A stretch of DNA of 11,070 nucleotides from JAKLDO01 sp035354435 (GTDB lineage Bacteria > UBP6 > UBA1177). The notes below the pieces were generated by a model that was given only the letters and a program-made list of their open reading frames with translations, did not search any database and had not been told where the DNA came from. Location: NCBI GenBank assembly GCA_035354435.1, contig DAOQAY010000097.1:1-11070 (forward strand), in the 5' to 3' direction. The stretch's first letter is position 1. The number at the start of each line of letters is the position of its first letter. The position numbers and the translations under genes were made by a program. Positions 1 to 6,808 of the stretch are shown one piece after another.

Positions 1-469
1 TGTTGCCAGTATCTCCGGTGTTGCCAGTATCTCCGGTGTTGCCAGTATCTCCGGTGTTGCCAGTATCTCCGGTATTGCCTGTATCTCCAGTGTTGCCGGT
101 ATTTCCAGTATTGCCGGTATCTCCGGTATCGCCTGTATCTCCGGTATTGCCGGTATCGCCAGTGTTGCCGGTATCTCCGGTGTTTCCGGTATTTCCGGTA
201 TCACCTGTATCGGCAAGACACTGCGCTACACCTTCTTTCACGGCACAAACTTTTTCCTGTGCAGTGCAGTTATCCCATTCAACCCATTCAGAGCTGTCAC
301 ATTTGAATACTGAATTATCCGTGCATTTTGTTTTGCCGTCAGTGCATGCAACAGCGTCAGAATCATTGACACTTTCGTCATCATTGTCAGATTTTGCAAC
401 TGTTTTTGTGGTCGAACCGCATGAAACGGCAAAAAAGATCAGAATAAAAACAACAAAAAATTTACTCAT
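1..469 (-). CDS. Lipoprotein with six-Cys segment and collagen-like TG(D/N) repeats (C-terminus cut by window edge)
   Basis: Unrecognised envelope protein, probably lipid-anchored. Reading leftward from the ATG at 469-467, the frame stays open to the window edge (156 complete codons). Residues 1-16 form a short hydrophobic signal peptide (starts MSKFFVVF) ending in the lipobox AVSC, with Cys17 as the predicted lipidation site. Residues ~24-38 are a short acidic spacer (SDNDDESVNDSD). Residues ~40-85 hold six cysteines spaced around short polar segments and a WVEW motif, probably three disulfides. From about residue 88 the chain is pure Thr-Gly-(Asp/Asn), at least 23 units, which places Gly at every third position. 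The start is supported by a GGGAG Shine-Dalgarno about 8 nt upstream. It lies 37 bp after the aspartate kinase gene on the same strand and may be co-transcribed with it. Function is unknown; a surface stalk or adhesin-like display protein is an inference. The missing C-terminus could carry the functional domain. Confidence 0.85.
   Translation of the reverse strand, partial: MSKFFVVFILIFFAVSCGSTTKTVAKSDNDDESVNDSDAVACTDGKTKCTDNSVFKCDSSEWVEWDNCTAQEKVCAVKEGVAQCLADTGDTGNTGNTGDTGNTGDTGNTGDTGDTGDTGNTGNTGNTGDTGNTGDTGNTGDTGNTGDTGNTGDTGN
2..208 (-). repeat. Coding tandem repeat, 9-bp unit (TG[D/N]), 18-bp higher-order period
   Basis: Twenty-three consecutive 9-bp units each encode Thr-Gly-Asp or Thr-Gly-Asn in the minus-strand lipoprotein. 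The part nearest the window edge (2-73) is four perfect copies of the 18-bp plus-strand unit gttgccagtatctccggt. Units further right vary mostly at synonymous positions (ACC/ACT/ACA for Thr, GGA/GGC/GGT for Gly) and alternate Asp and Asn less regularly. Perfect copies at one end and decayed ones at the other suggest recent expansion at the window-edge side. Copy number is likely to vary between strains, and short-read assembly may have collapsed it. Confidence 0.93.
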
Positions 470-506
470 TTAAAAATCTCCCGAATTTTATTTACGCTCC
501 GAATAT

Positions 507-1724
507 TTAATCTACACAGTATTTATGAAGCAGATTCAAAGATTTTTCAAGATTTTCAGTATTTACAAGAAGACTTATACGGAAAGAACTTGTGTGAAAT
601 CCGGACAGAGCTATGTTGTTATCCCTCATCAACCGGATAAATTCAAGAAGTGTATCAGATCTATCTGTAATCCCCTCACCTACTATTGAAACTGCTGAAA
701 GATCCTCAGAAATGACAATATTTTCAGCAAATCTGGACCTCAGTTCGGCTAACAGCGCATCGCATGAATAGTTTTCTTTCCGCGACAGAATAAAACTGCC
801 GACCAGACTGTCATTATATCCTTTATGAAAAGATATCTGCTTCACAGCTGAATTTTTATCTCTGCAGAAACACAGCACATCATTTATCGTGCTAAGCCCT
901 TTCGCATCATTTTCATAAGCATGTATAAGTACTACATTTTTTTCGTACGCCACACCGGCTTTTCTTATTTTTTCTCTCTTTTCAAACCCGTGAATGACCG
1001 TTCCGGGATTTTCGGGGTCGAATGTGCTTTTACAATGAATCGCTATCCCTTTTTCTTTTGCAAATTCAATCGCACGGGAATGAAGAACCTGCGCCCCGGC
1101 CTCTGAAAGTTCCTGCATTTCCTGATAACTGAGCTTATCGATTTTGTATGCATCAGGCACTTTGGCAGGGTCTGCACTGTAAACACCGTCAACATCACTG
1201 AATATCTCACAAAGTTCAGCATCAAGCGCTGCGGCAAGAGCGACCGCCGTTGTGTCACTTCCGCCTCTTCCAAGTGTCGTAACCTCTTTTTTAAAACTTA
1301 CTCCCTGAAAACCGCCCACAATAACAGTAAGTCCGTCTTTCAATGCAGAAATCACCCTGTCAGGTCTGATCTCGATTATTCTTGCGTTGGTGTGATTATC
1401 GTCCGTTATGATCCCGGCCTGTGATCCGGTGAGAGATATTGACGGAATACCTTTTGATGATAAAGCCATTGCAACAAGCGCCGCACTCGCCCTTTCACCA
1501 GTTGTAAGAAGCATGTCAAATTCTCTGGGATTTCCTTCCGGCGCATAGTTCTTTGCGTCAGAAAGCAGGGATTCAGTAGTCTTTCCTCTTGCGGAAACGA
1601 CCGTTACGACTTTATAACCTGATGATATTCTGTCACTTATTATTGAAATAACGCGCTGAAGGCACGAATCATCCTTTAATGATGATCCTCCGAACTTCAG
1701 AACTACGATTTTTTCTGATCTCAT
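507..1724 (-). CDS. lysC: Aspartate kinase (monofunctional, lysC-type)
   Basis: Phosphorylates L-aspartate with ATP to 4-phospho-L-aspartate, the first step toward lysine, threonine, methionine and diaminopimelate; cytosolic. The 405 residues match the usual length of the monofunctional enzyme. The amino-acid-kinase domain (about 1-245) shows KFGGSSL at 10-16, TTGE at 74-77, GRGGSDTTA at 152-160 and DVDGVYSADP at 177-186, all family hallmarks. Residues ~260-405 fit the paired ACT region, including a VSIVGEGI strand near 344-351, so feedback control by an amino acid is expected; the effector cannot be told from sequence. The first ACT part is divergent. The ATG overlaps the stop of the upstream lipoprotein gene in an ATGA (4 bp), implying translational coupling. 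The next gene on this strand starts 37 bp beyond its stop. No other lysine or threonine pathway gene is present in the window. The symbol lysC is assigned by family only. Confidence 0.93.
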   Translation of the reverse strand: MRSEKIVVLKFGGSSLKDDSCLQRVISIISDRISSGYKVVTVVSARGKTTESLLSDAKNYAPEGNPREFDMLLTTGERASAALVAMALSSKGIPSISLTGSQAGIITDDNHTNARIIEIRPDRVISALKDGLTVIVGGFQGVSFKKEVTTLGRGGSDTTAVALAAALDAELCEIFSDVDGVYSADPAKVPDAYKIDKLSYQEMQELSEAGAQVLHSRAIEFAKEKGIAIHCKSTFDPENPGTVIHGFEKREKIRKAGVAYEKNVVLIHAYENDAKGLSTINDVLCFCRDKNSAVKQISFHKGYNDSLVGSFILSRKENYSCDALLAELRSRFAENIVISEDLSAVSIVGEGITDRSDTLLEFIRLMRDNNIALSGFHTSSFRISLLVNTENLEKSLNLLHKYCVD

Positions 1725-2194
1725 CTCACCCTGACTTCTTTGCTGAATGAAAGTCTTCCTTTATCATCAAACAGCATCAGATCATATATACCGCCGGAAA
1801 CATTGGTTATTTTTACCTTCAAAGAATAAAGACAAGTCGTTTCCGATGATGAATATCTGAATTTTTCAGAGAGAGTTATAAATTCTTCGCCTCCTTCAAG
1901 GTAGTAATAGTTGAACTTGCCGTCATATGTATAAATACCGTCGACATCAATTATCCCCATGACCGTGTTCTTTGGAGCCGGAATATTGGAATGAGTCACG
2001 ATGACATCACTGCCTGACACTTTTGCCTCGAATCCCTCCGCTGGAAGCTCAGTTCCTTCAAAATCAATACAATCACTCTGGACAATATCGCTTGAATTGA
2101 CGATAGGAGTCGTATAACTCGCCGGACCGCCGCATGAATAAAGCACTGATAACAACAATCCTGAAATAACTATCTGACAAACTTTTTTAAGCAC
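1721..2194 (-). CDS. Small lipoprotein of unknown function
   Basis: Not recognised. The 157-residue product starts at a GTG (2194-2192) preceded by AGGAG with a 6-nt spacer, which makes this start convincing. Residues 1-20 are a signal peptide (KK near the start, then a hydrophobic stretch) ending in the lipobox LYSC, with Cys21 as the predicted lipidated residue, followed by Gly-Gly-Pro. The mature part is about 136 residues, rich in alternating hydrophobic/polar stretches with Tyr, Ser, Thr and Gly (for example an IYTYDGKFNYYYLEGGEE region and a VKITNVSGGIYDLMLFDD region). This looks like a beta-sandwich or similar all-beta fold. Two cysteines in the mature part (about residues 42 and 121) could pair. 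Its stop overlaps the aspartate kinase start by 4 bp. A link to aspartate metabolism is not evident; the coupling may be only regulatory. Confidence 0.82.
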   Translation of the reverse strand: MLKKVCQIVISGLLLSVLYSCGGPASYTTPIVNSSDIVQSDCIDFEGTELPAEGFEAKVSGSDVIVTHSNIPAPKNTVMGIIDVDGIYTYDGKFNYYYLEGGEEFITLSEKFRYSSSETTCLYSLKVKITNVSGGIYDLMLFDDKGRLSFSKEVRVR

Positions 2195-2223
2195 CCTATT
2201 CTCCTATAAATCAAACCATGAGC

Positions 2224-2251
2224 ATTTTATTTAGTTGAAGCTTATTGTAAA
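2224..2251 (-). promoter_or_regulatory. Candidate sigma70-type promoter for the lipoprotein-lysC operon
   Basis: On the minus strand there is TTTACA (2251-2246) as -35, a 16-bp spacer, and TAAAAT (2229-2224) as -10, each 5/6 to consensus. Transcription would start near 2217, giving a leader of roughly 20-25 nt before the GTG at 2194. The assignment rests on consensus match and position only. Confidence 0.45.
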
Positions 2252-2278
2252 GTTTTAAAGGAAGCCTTAAAATAACCT

Positions 2279-2306
2279 TTGACAAATTGAGTTCCGTAAG
2301 TACCTT
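2279..2306 (+). promoter_or_regulatory. Candidate promoter for the DEAD-box helicase gene
   Basis: A perfect TTGACA (2279-2284) is followed after 16 bp by TACCTT (2301-2306), a weak -10 that keeps the key T, A and final T. A better -10-like hexamer, TATTAT at 2333-2338, lacks a partner -35. If the first is used, the leader before the ATG at 2383 would be about 70 nt. It is divergent from the lipoprotein-lysC promoter in the same intergenic region. Confidence 0.3.
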
Positions 2307-2382
2307 ACAACATCGGACTTTTTGGTCCCGTTTATTATTTTTGCGGATTTTTTGCCGTTTTGATTCTTTGAAGGAAAATACA

Positions 2383-4128
2383 ATGACAACTAAAGAAAAC
2401 ACAGTTCCATGCACATTCGAATCATTTGGATTCAAAAAAGAGATTTTAGAAGGAATTAACGAAGCTGGATTTAAAGTACCGAGTCCCATTCAGGAACAGG
2501 TGATACCTCTTATTCTTAAAGGAAAAGATGTCATCGCCCAGTCCCACACAGGAACAGGCAAGACCGCAGCTTTCGGACTTCCCGTAATGAACAACATGAA
2601 AAAGGATGTGGGAATAGAACTGCTTGTTGTCACTCCGACAAGAGAACTTGCAGCTCAGATAAGTGATGAAATTTTCAGACTTGGAAAGTTTGCAGGGATT
2701 AAAACAGGCACAATCCTAGGCGGGCATTCATATTCAAGACAGCTTCAACTGCTCAAGATGGGAGTTCAGGTTCTTGCAGCAACTCCTGGAAGGCTTCTTG
2801 ACATGCTTAAATCCGGAAAGATCCAGATAAATGAACCATTTACAGTAGTTCTTGATGAAGCAGATGAAATGCTCGACATGGGATTTCTTGACGATATCAT
2901 GGAAATATTCACATTTCTGCCTGACAACAGACAGACGATGCTTTTTTCCGCGACAATGCCTGAACCTATCAGAAGACTTGCACAGAAAATACTGCACGAA
3001 CCTGTTTTTGTAAGAGCAATGACGACCGGCGAATCGACAAATATTGATATCGGACAGTCATATTATGTCATTGAAGAGCACGAAAGAGAAATGGCCGTGA
3101 TCAGACTTATGGAAGACCAGGACCCTGAAAAAGCTATAGTTTTCTGCAGGACGAAGCTTGAAGTTGACAAGCTCAGCACATATTTCGGTGCCAGAGGATA
3201 CAATGCGAAAGCACTTCACGGCGATATGGAGCAGGCTCAGAGAAATCAGGTTATGACAAGTTTCAGAAAAGGTCTTATCGATATTCTTGTTGCAACAGAT
3301 GTCGCCGCCCGCGGACTCGATGTTGCCGATGTCACACATGTTTTCAACTACCACATGCCTTTTGATGCCAAAATGTATATTCACAGGGTTGGAAGAACTG
3401 GCAGAGCCGGACACAAAGGAATGGCTATAACTCTTGTAACTCCTTCAGAATTCAGAACAATTCAGCGCATCGAAAAAAGTGTCGGATCAACGATCGAGCT
3501 TAAAGTCATTCCCACTTTGAAAGATATCAGAGCTGAGAAAATAAACAGACTTGCAAAAGAACTTACCGACTCGACTCCGGATAAAGACGGACTTGCACTT
3601 GTTGAAAAACTTGAAAAGGAAATGGATATTAAATCGCTTGCAGTTGCGTTGGCTTCTATGCTTCTTGGTGATGATGAGACAACCGGTCCAGACCAGATAG
3701 GATTCACTGAAAAAGCTCTCAGACAGCTTATTCAGCGCGATAAAGAAAGCTTCAGAAGAGACGGATACGGCGGGAACAGAAGTCATCGTGACAGAAATTT
3801 TAGAGGCGGATCGGACAGGAAGTTCCATTCAGACAGAAAGCACAGCGATGACAGAAAATACAGTAACGACAGAAAACCATACACTCCTAAACCGGCTGGT
3901 GACTCGAAACCAGCAAGTGACTCAAAACCGGCTGGCGACCTGAAAGCAAAAGACGGAAAACCGCCTTTTAAAGACAAAAAACCTTACAAAGACCATAAAC
4001 CTTTCAAAGATTCAAAAGCACCTTATTCAAAAGACAGCGATAAATTCTATAAAAAACCTAAAGAAGGCGACAAAAAATATCCACCTAAAAAACACGATTC
4101 AGACAAACCGAAAAAACACAAAGATTGA
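2383..4128 (+). CDS. deaD: DEAD-box ATP-dependent RNA helicase (DeaD/CsdA-type)
   Basis: Unwinds short RNA duplexes using ATP; relatives act in ribosome assembly, mRNA decay and cold adaptation. I place the start at ATG 2383, with GAAGGAAA just upstream. An in-frame TTG at 2287 would add 32 residues that do not look like this family and has no clear ribosome site. The 581-residue product shows a Q motif (about F16-Q37), motif I SHTGTGKT (54-61), Ia PTRELA (85-90), Ib TPGR (134-137), II DEAD (158-161), III SAT (189-191), V ATDVAARGLD (304-313) and VI HRVGRTGR (334-341). Both RecA-like lobes are therefore complete, ending near 375. A helical linker (~380-455) follows. I do not see the DbpA-type RNA-binding domain in the tail. 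Residues ~456-581 are a basic, Lys/Asp/Pro-rich disordered tail, likely for RNA binding. The symbol is by family resemblance. Confidence 0.95.
   Translation: MTTKENTVPCTFESFGFKKEILEGINEAGFKVPSPIQEQVIPLILKGKDVIAQSHTGTGKTAAFGLPVMNNMKKDVGIELLVVTPTRELAAQISDEIFRLGKFAGIKTGTILGGHSYSRQLQLLKMGVQVLAATPGRLLDMLKSGKIQINEPFTVVLDEADEMLDMGFLDDIMEIFTFLPDNRQTMLFSATMPEPIRRLAQKILHEPVFVRAMTTGESTNIDIGQSYYVIEEHEREMAVIRLMEDQDPEKAIVFCRTKLEVDKLSTYFGARGYNAKALHGDMEQAQRNQVMTSFRKGLIDILVATDVAARGLDVADVTHVFNYHMPFDAKMYIHRVGRTGRAGHKGMAITLVTPSEFRTIQRIEKSVGSTIELKVIPTLKDIRAEKINRLAKELTDSTPDKDGLALVEKLEKEMDIKSLAVALASMLLGDDETTGPDQIGFTEKALRQLIQRDKESFRRDGYGGNRSHRDRNFRGGSDRKFHSDRKHSDDRKYSNDRKPYTPKPAGDSKPASDSKPAGDLKAKDGKPPFKDKKPYKDHKPFKDSKAPYSKDSDKFYKKPKEGDKKYPPKKHDSDKPKKHKD
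3811..4026 (+). repeat. Coding 18-bp (hexapeptide) repeat array in the helicase tail
   Basis: Residues 477-548 of the helicase divide into twelve consecutive hexapeptides of 18 bp each, following a loose D-x-K-P/x-x-x pattern. They run from SDRKFH, SDRKHS, DDRKYS and NDRKPY, through TPKPAG, DSKPAS and DSKPAG, to DKKPYK, DHKPFK and DSKAPY. The clearest DNA-level repeat is 3892-3945, where three 18-bp units encode PAGDSK, PASDSK and PAGDLK with few differences. The array resembles slippage-expanded tails of other DEAD-box proteins and is probably disordered. Confidence 0.75.
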
Positions 4129-4198
4129 TAATTCCGGAAACTTTTTCATCTTAAATGCGTCAAAGACTTAAGCTAACTGCTGATTGCCGGAGAGCATT

Positions 4199-5434
4199 AT
4201 GAGATTTTTTCTGACTGTACTTATTTCAATTCTTTTCCTTTTTACAACCGGTTGCGTCAAATCCATCAGAGAAGTTCCTGTTTCAGGACTCACCGATGCC
4301 GATGCTGATGAACAGATCGATGAAACTTCCGATAACACTGAGGATGACATCATTTTAACCGATGAAGATGCCGACAGTGCCGATGAATTTGTTGAAAACG
4401 ACGATGAATCAGACTCACTGGACGATGACTTTGTGTCCGATGATGATGATATTATTATCACAGACAGTGAACCTGACAGCGGACCCGATATGGAAAGTGA
4501 TGACGATGTTGTGATAATTCCGTCAGATCCTTCACCGATCGATCTTGAAGGGATACCGGCAAGATTCTATGCCGATATTGCTTACGGACCTGAATCTGCA
4601 AACACTTTTGATGTGTTCATTCCGGAAACATCGACAGCGTCACCTCTTGTAATTTTCGTTCACGGCGGAGGGTTTACGGGCGGAGATAAAAGCGAGGCAT
4701 ACAATGCAGGCGGTCCTTTTGTGATAAGGGCGCTCCTTCAGAACGGCATTGCTTTTGCGACAATTAATTACAGGCTTCTTGCAAATGACGATAAAGAGGG
4801 TGTCATAAAACCGATGTCCGATTGCAAACGGGCTTTGCAGTTCATGAGATACAATGCAGGAACTGTGAATGTGGATAAAACAAAGGTCGCGATGTACGGC
4901 TTTTCGGCCGGAGGCGGAACGAGTCTGTGGATAGGTTTCAATGAAGACATGGCCGACCCGATGAATTCAGATCCGGTTCTTCGCGAATCTACAAGGATAT
5001 CCGCCATCGCCGCGCTTGAAACTCAGGCAACCTATGATCTTGTCAGGTGGGAAACTGAAATACTGAAACCGTTTGATATCACTCTTCAAAGCGTTGTGAA
5101 CCTCGGCTTCGGGTCGATGATATATTCATTTTACGGCATTTCATCGCTCAACGAAATATATACGCCTGATATAACGGCATACAGGGACAGCGTCGACATG
5201 CTTGACCTTATGACACCTGACGATCCCGAAATTTATGTCAATAACGGATATAACAACGCAGGCAAACCCTCAGACCTTTATGCACTTCTTCATCACCCCA
5301 ATCATGCGAAAGCACTCAAAGATGAAGCGGAAAAAAAGGAACTCGACGGCGTTTTCTATGCCCCTGCACTTAATATCACAGACCCATCGAACGAAGAACT
5401 CATACCATTCTTTGTCAGAAAACTATCGGAATAG
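4199..5434 (+). CDS. Lipoprotein esterase/lipase-like alpha/beta hydrolase with acidic stalk
   Basis: Predicted lipid-anchored serine hydrolase outside the cytoplasmic membrane. ATG 4199 is chosen because GGAG (4189-4192) sits 6 nt upstream; an in-frame TTG at 4184 has no such site. Residues 1-18 are a signal peptide ending in TTGC, with Cys19 as lipidation site. Residues ~32-105 are a stalk dominated by Asp, Glu and Ser. From ~121 an alpha/beta-hydrolase domain begins, of the carboxylesterase/BD-FAE type. It has HGGG oxyanion-hole residues at 155-158, a YRLL strand at 191-194 and the nucleophile elbow GFSAGGG with Ser236. Candidate acid and base are Asp341/342 and one of His365, His366 or His369 near the C-terminus. 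Length is 411 residues. The gene starts 70 bp after the helicase stop, so read-through from it is possible. The substrate is unknown; short-chain esters or acylated polysaccharides are typical for the family. Confidence 0.87.
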   Translation: MRFFLTVLISILFLFTTGCVKSIREVPVSGLTDADADEQIDETSDNTEDDIILTDEDADSADEFVENDDESDSLDDDFVSDDDDIIITDSEPDSGPDMESDDDVVIIPSDPSPIDLEGIPARFYADIAYGPESANTFDVFIPETSTASPLVIFVHGGGFTGGDKSEAYNAGGPFVIRALLQNGIAFATINYRLLANDDKEGVIKPMSDCKRALQFMRYNAGTVNVDKTKVAMYGFSAGGGTSLWIGFNEDMADPMNSDPVLRESTRISAIAALETQATYDLVRWETEILKPFDITLQSVVNLGFGSMIYSFYGISSLNEIYTPDITAYRDSVDMLDLMTPDDPEIYVNNGYNNAGKPSDLYALLHHPNHAKALKDEAEKKELDGVFYAPALNITDPSNEELIPFFVRKLSE

Positions 5435-5446
5435 CCACTTTTTCAG

Positions 5447-5476
5447 TTAAAATTGAATTAGTTTTAAAATTATAGT
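5447..5476 (+). promoter_or_regulatory. Candidate promoter for the apeB-coaX-xseA operon
   Basis: The 84-bp gap before the aminopeptidase gene is strongly AT-rich. It holds TTAAAA (5447-5452, 4/6 to the -35 consensus), an 18-bp spacer and TATAGT (5471-5476, 5/6 to -10). A run of eight T at about 5491-5498 lies in the presumed leader but has no GC-rich stem ahead of it, so I do not call it a terminator. AT-rich sequence gives such matches easily. Confidence 0.33.
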
Positions 5477-5518
5477 ACAAATAAAGACTGTTTTTTTTAA
5501 CTTTTACCGGGGGTAGTG

Positions 5519-6808
5519 ATGAAAGCCGAAATTAAGAACCTTGGAAAATCATTGATCGAATTTCTTGACAACTCTCCTACTGCGTTCCATGCTGCTGAAA
5601 ATATTGAGAAAACTCTCACAAAAAATGGGTTTACCGAACTTTGCGAGTGCGAATCATGGACTCTTAAGTCAGGTGGAAAATACTTTGTCAAAAGGAATGA
5701 TTCATCTGTCGTATCATTCGTTATCGGCAAAGATAAGCCGGTCAAGACAGGTTTCAGGATCGCCGGAGCACACACCGACAGTCCGCTTCTCAAAATCAAG
5801 GAAAACGGTGAGAACAGATCGGCAGGATGCATCAGGGTCACTACCGAAATATACGGCGGACCTATTGTCAACACATGGCTTGACAGAAATCTCGGCATCG
5901 CAGGCAGGGTTATGGTAAAAGGAAAAAGCGGTTTCAAAAGCACACTTGTCAATATCGACAGACCTGTGGCAATTATTCCGAACCTTGCGATTCATATGAA
6001 CCGTGAAGTGAACAAAGGATTTGAATTCAATCCGCAAAATCATCTTCAGGCTGTGCTTTCAACGGACTCTCAGGCAAAAAATGTCCTGAAAAGCATGATC
6101 GCTTCGGAATTGAAAGAAAAAGTTGAAAATATAGGTGCAATGGACATTTTCGTCTATGATATTCAGAAAGGCTCATTCGCTGGTGAAGATGGCGAACTTA
6201 TAAGCTCGGGAAGACTTGACGACCTTTCAATGTGCCACGCAATACTTGAATCATTCATAACTGTAAAAAATCCGGTGGCGACAACTGTTGCCGCTTTTTT
6301 TGATAACGAGGAGATCGGTTCAAAAACCCCGATGGGTGCCGATTCATCGTTCACCAGAACAATTTTGGATAGAATTGTCGCTGTAACTTCAGCAGGTAAG
6401 GATGATATTTTCGTTGCACTTTCAAAAAGCTTTCTGATAAGCGCAGACGGTGCTCATACTCAACATCCTAATTTTCCTGAAAAACACGATCCGGCATATA
6501 CTGTTTTCATGAACAGAGGTCCTGTCATCAAATTCAGCTCGTCATTCAAATATGCCACAACTGCGCAAAGCTGTGCCGAATTTGAGCAGATCTGCCTTGA
6601 GGCGGAGGTTCCGTTTCAGAAGATCGCAAACAGATCAGATGTGATGTCCGGAAGCACGATCGGCCCGATGAGTTCTGCCGCTCTGGGGATAAAAACTGTT
6701 GATGTCGGAAATGCAATGTGGGCAATGCATTCGATAAGAGAAACAACAGGAACAGTTGATCATTACTACATGAAAAAGGCGCTTACACACTTTTACGGAA
6801 GGAAATAA
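5519..6808 (+). CDS. apeB: M18 family zinc aminopeptidase (aspartyl aminopeptidase-like)
   Basis: Cytosolic metallo-aminopeptidase that removes N-terminal residues from peptides, classically acidic ones, using a di-zinc centre. ATG 5519 is preferred over the in-frame GTG 5516 because GGGGG (5509-5513) stands 5 nt before the ATG and only 2 nt before the GTG. The 429 residues match the family's usual length. Metal and catalytic positions expected for M18 are all visible: His85 in AGAHTDSP, Asp235 (RLDDL, 232-236), Glu264/Glu265 in FFDNEEIGS, Asp310 in ISADGAHT, and His404 in AMWAMHSIRE near the C-terminus. The dimer/insert lobe is about residues 95-225 and includes the conserved NTWLDRNLG stretch (118-126). 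It heads a tight four-gene plus-strand operon; coaX begins at the base after its TAA. Substrate preference cannot be read from the sequence. Confidence 0.95.
   Translation: MKAEIKNLGKSLIEFLDNSPTAFHAAENIEKTLTKNGFTELCECESWTLKSGGKYFVKRNDSSVVSFVIGKDKPVKTGFRIAGAHTDSPLLKIKENGENRSAGCIRVTTEIYGGPIVNTWLDRNLGIAGRVMVKGKSGFKSTLVNIDRPVAIIPNLAIHMNREVNKGFEFNPQNHLQAVLSTDSQAKNVLKSMIASELKEKVENIGAMDIFVYDIQKGSFAGEDGELISSGRLDDLSMCHAILESFITVKNPVATTVAAFFDNEEIGSKTPMGADSSFTRTILDRIVAVTSAGKDDIFVALSKSFLISADGAHTQHPNFPEKHDPAYTVFMNRGPVIKFSSSFKYATTAQSCAEFEQICLEAEVPFQKIANRSDVMSGSTIGPMSSAALGIKTVDVGNAMWAMHSIRETTGTVDHYYMKKALTHFYGRK

Noticed and set aside
1..208. Short direct repeats considered as a CRISPR array
   Set aside because: The units are 9/18 bp, directly abutting without spacers, and keep a coding phase in the lipoprotein frame.
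3..473. Plus-strand open frame giving a Pro-Val-Ser/Leu repeat protein
   Set aside because: It is the antisense of the TG(D/N) repeat. The minus strand has a ribosome site, signal peptide, lipobox and cysteine region, whereas the plus frame has none of these and is open only because the repeat lacks stops.
2287..2382. N-terminal extension of the DEAD-box helicase from TTG 2287
   Set aside because: The added 32 residues do not resemble the family, the candidate promoter overlaps this stretch, and ATG 2383 has a good ribosome site.
4168..4461. Minus-strand Ser-rich open frame
   Set aside because: It is the shadow of the Asp/Glu-rich stalk (GAT/GAC/GAA codons) of the lipoprotein hydrolase and has no ribosome site or recognisable features.
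5487..5500. T-run before the aminopeptidase gene as an intrinsic terminator
   Set aside because: There is no GC-rich stem immediately before the eight T residues.
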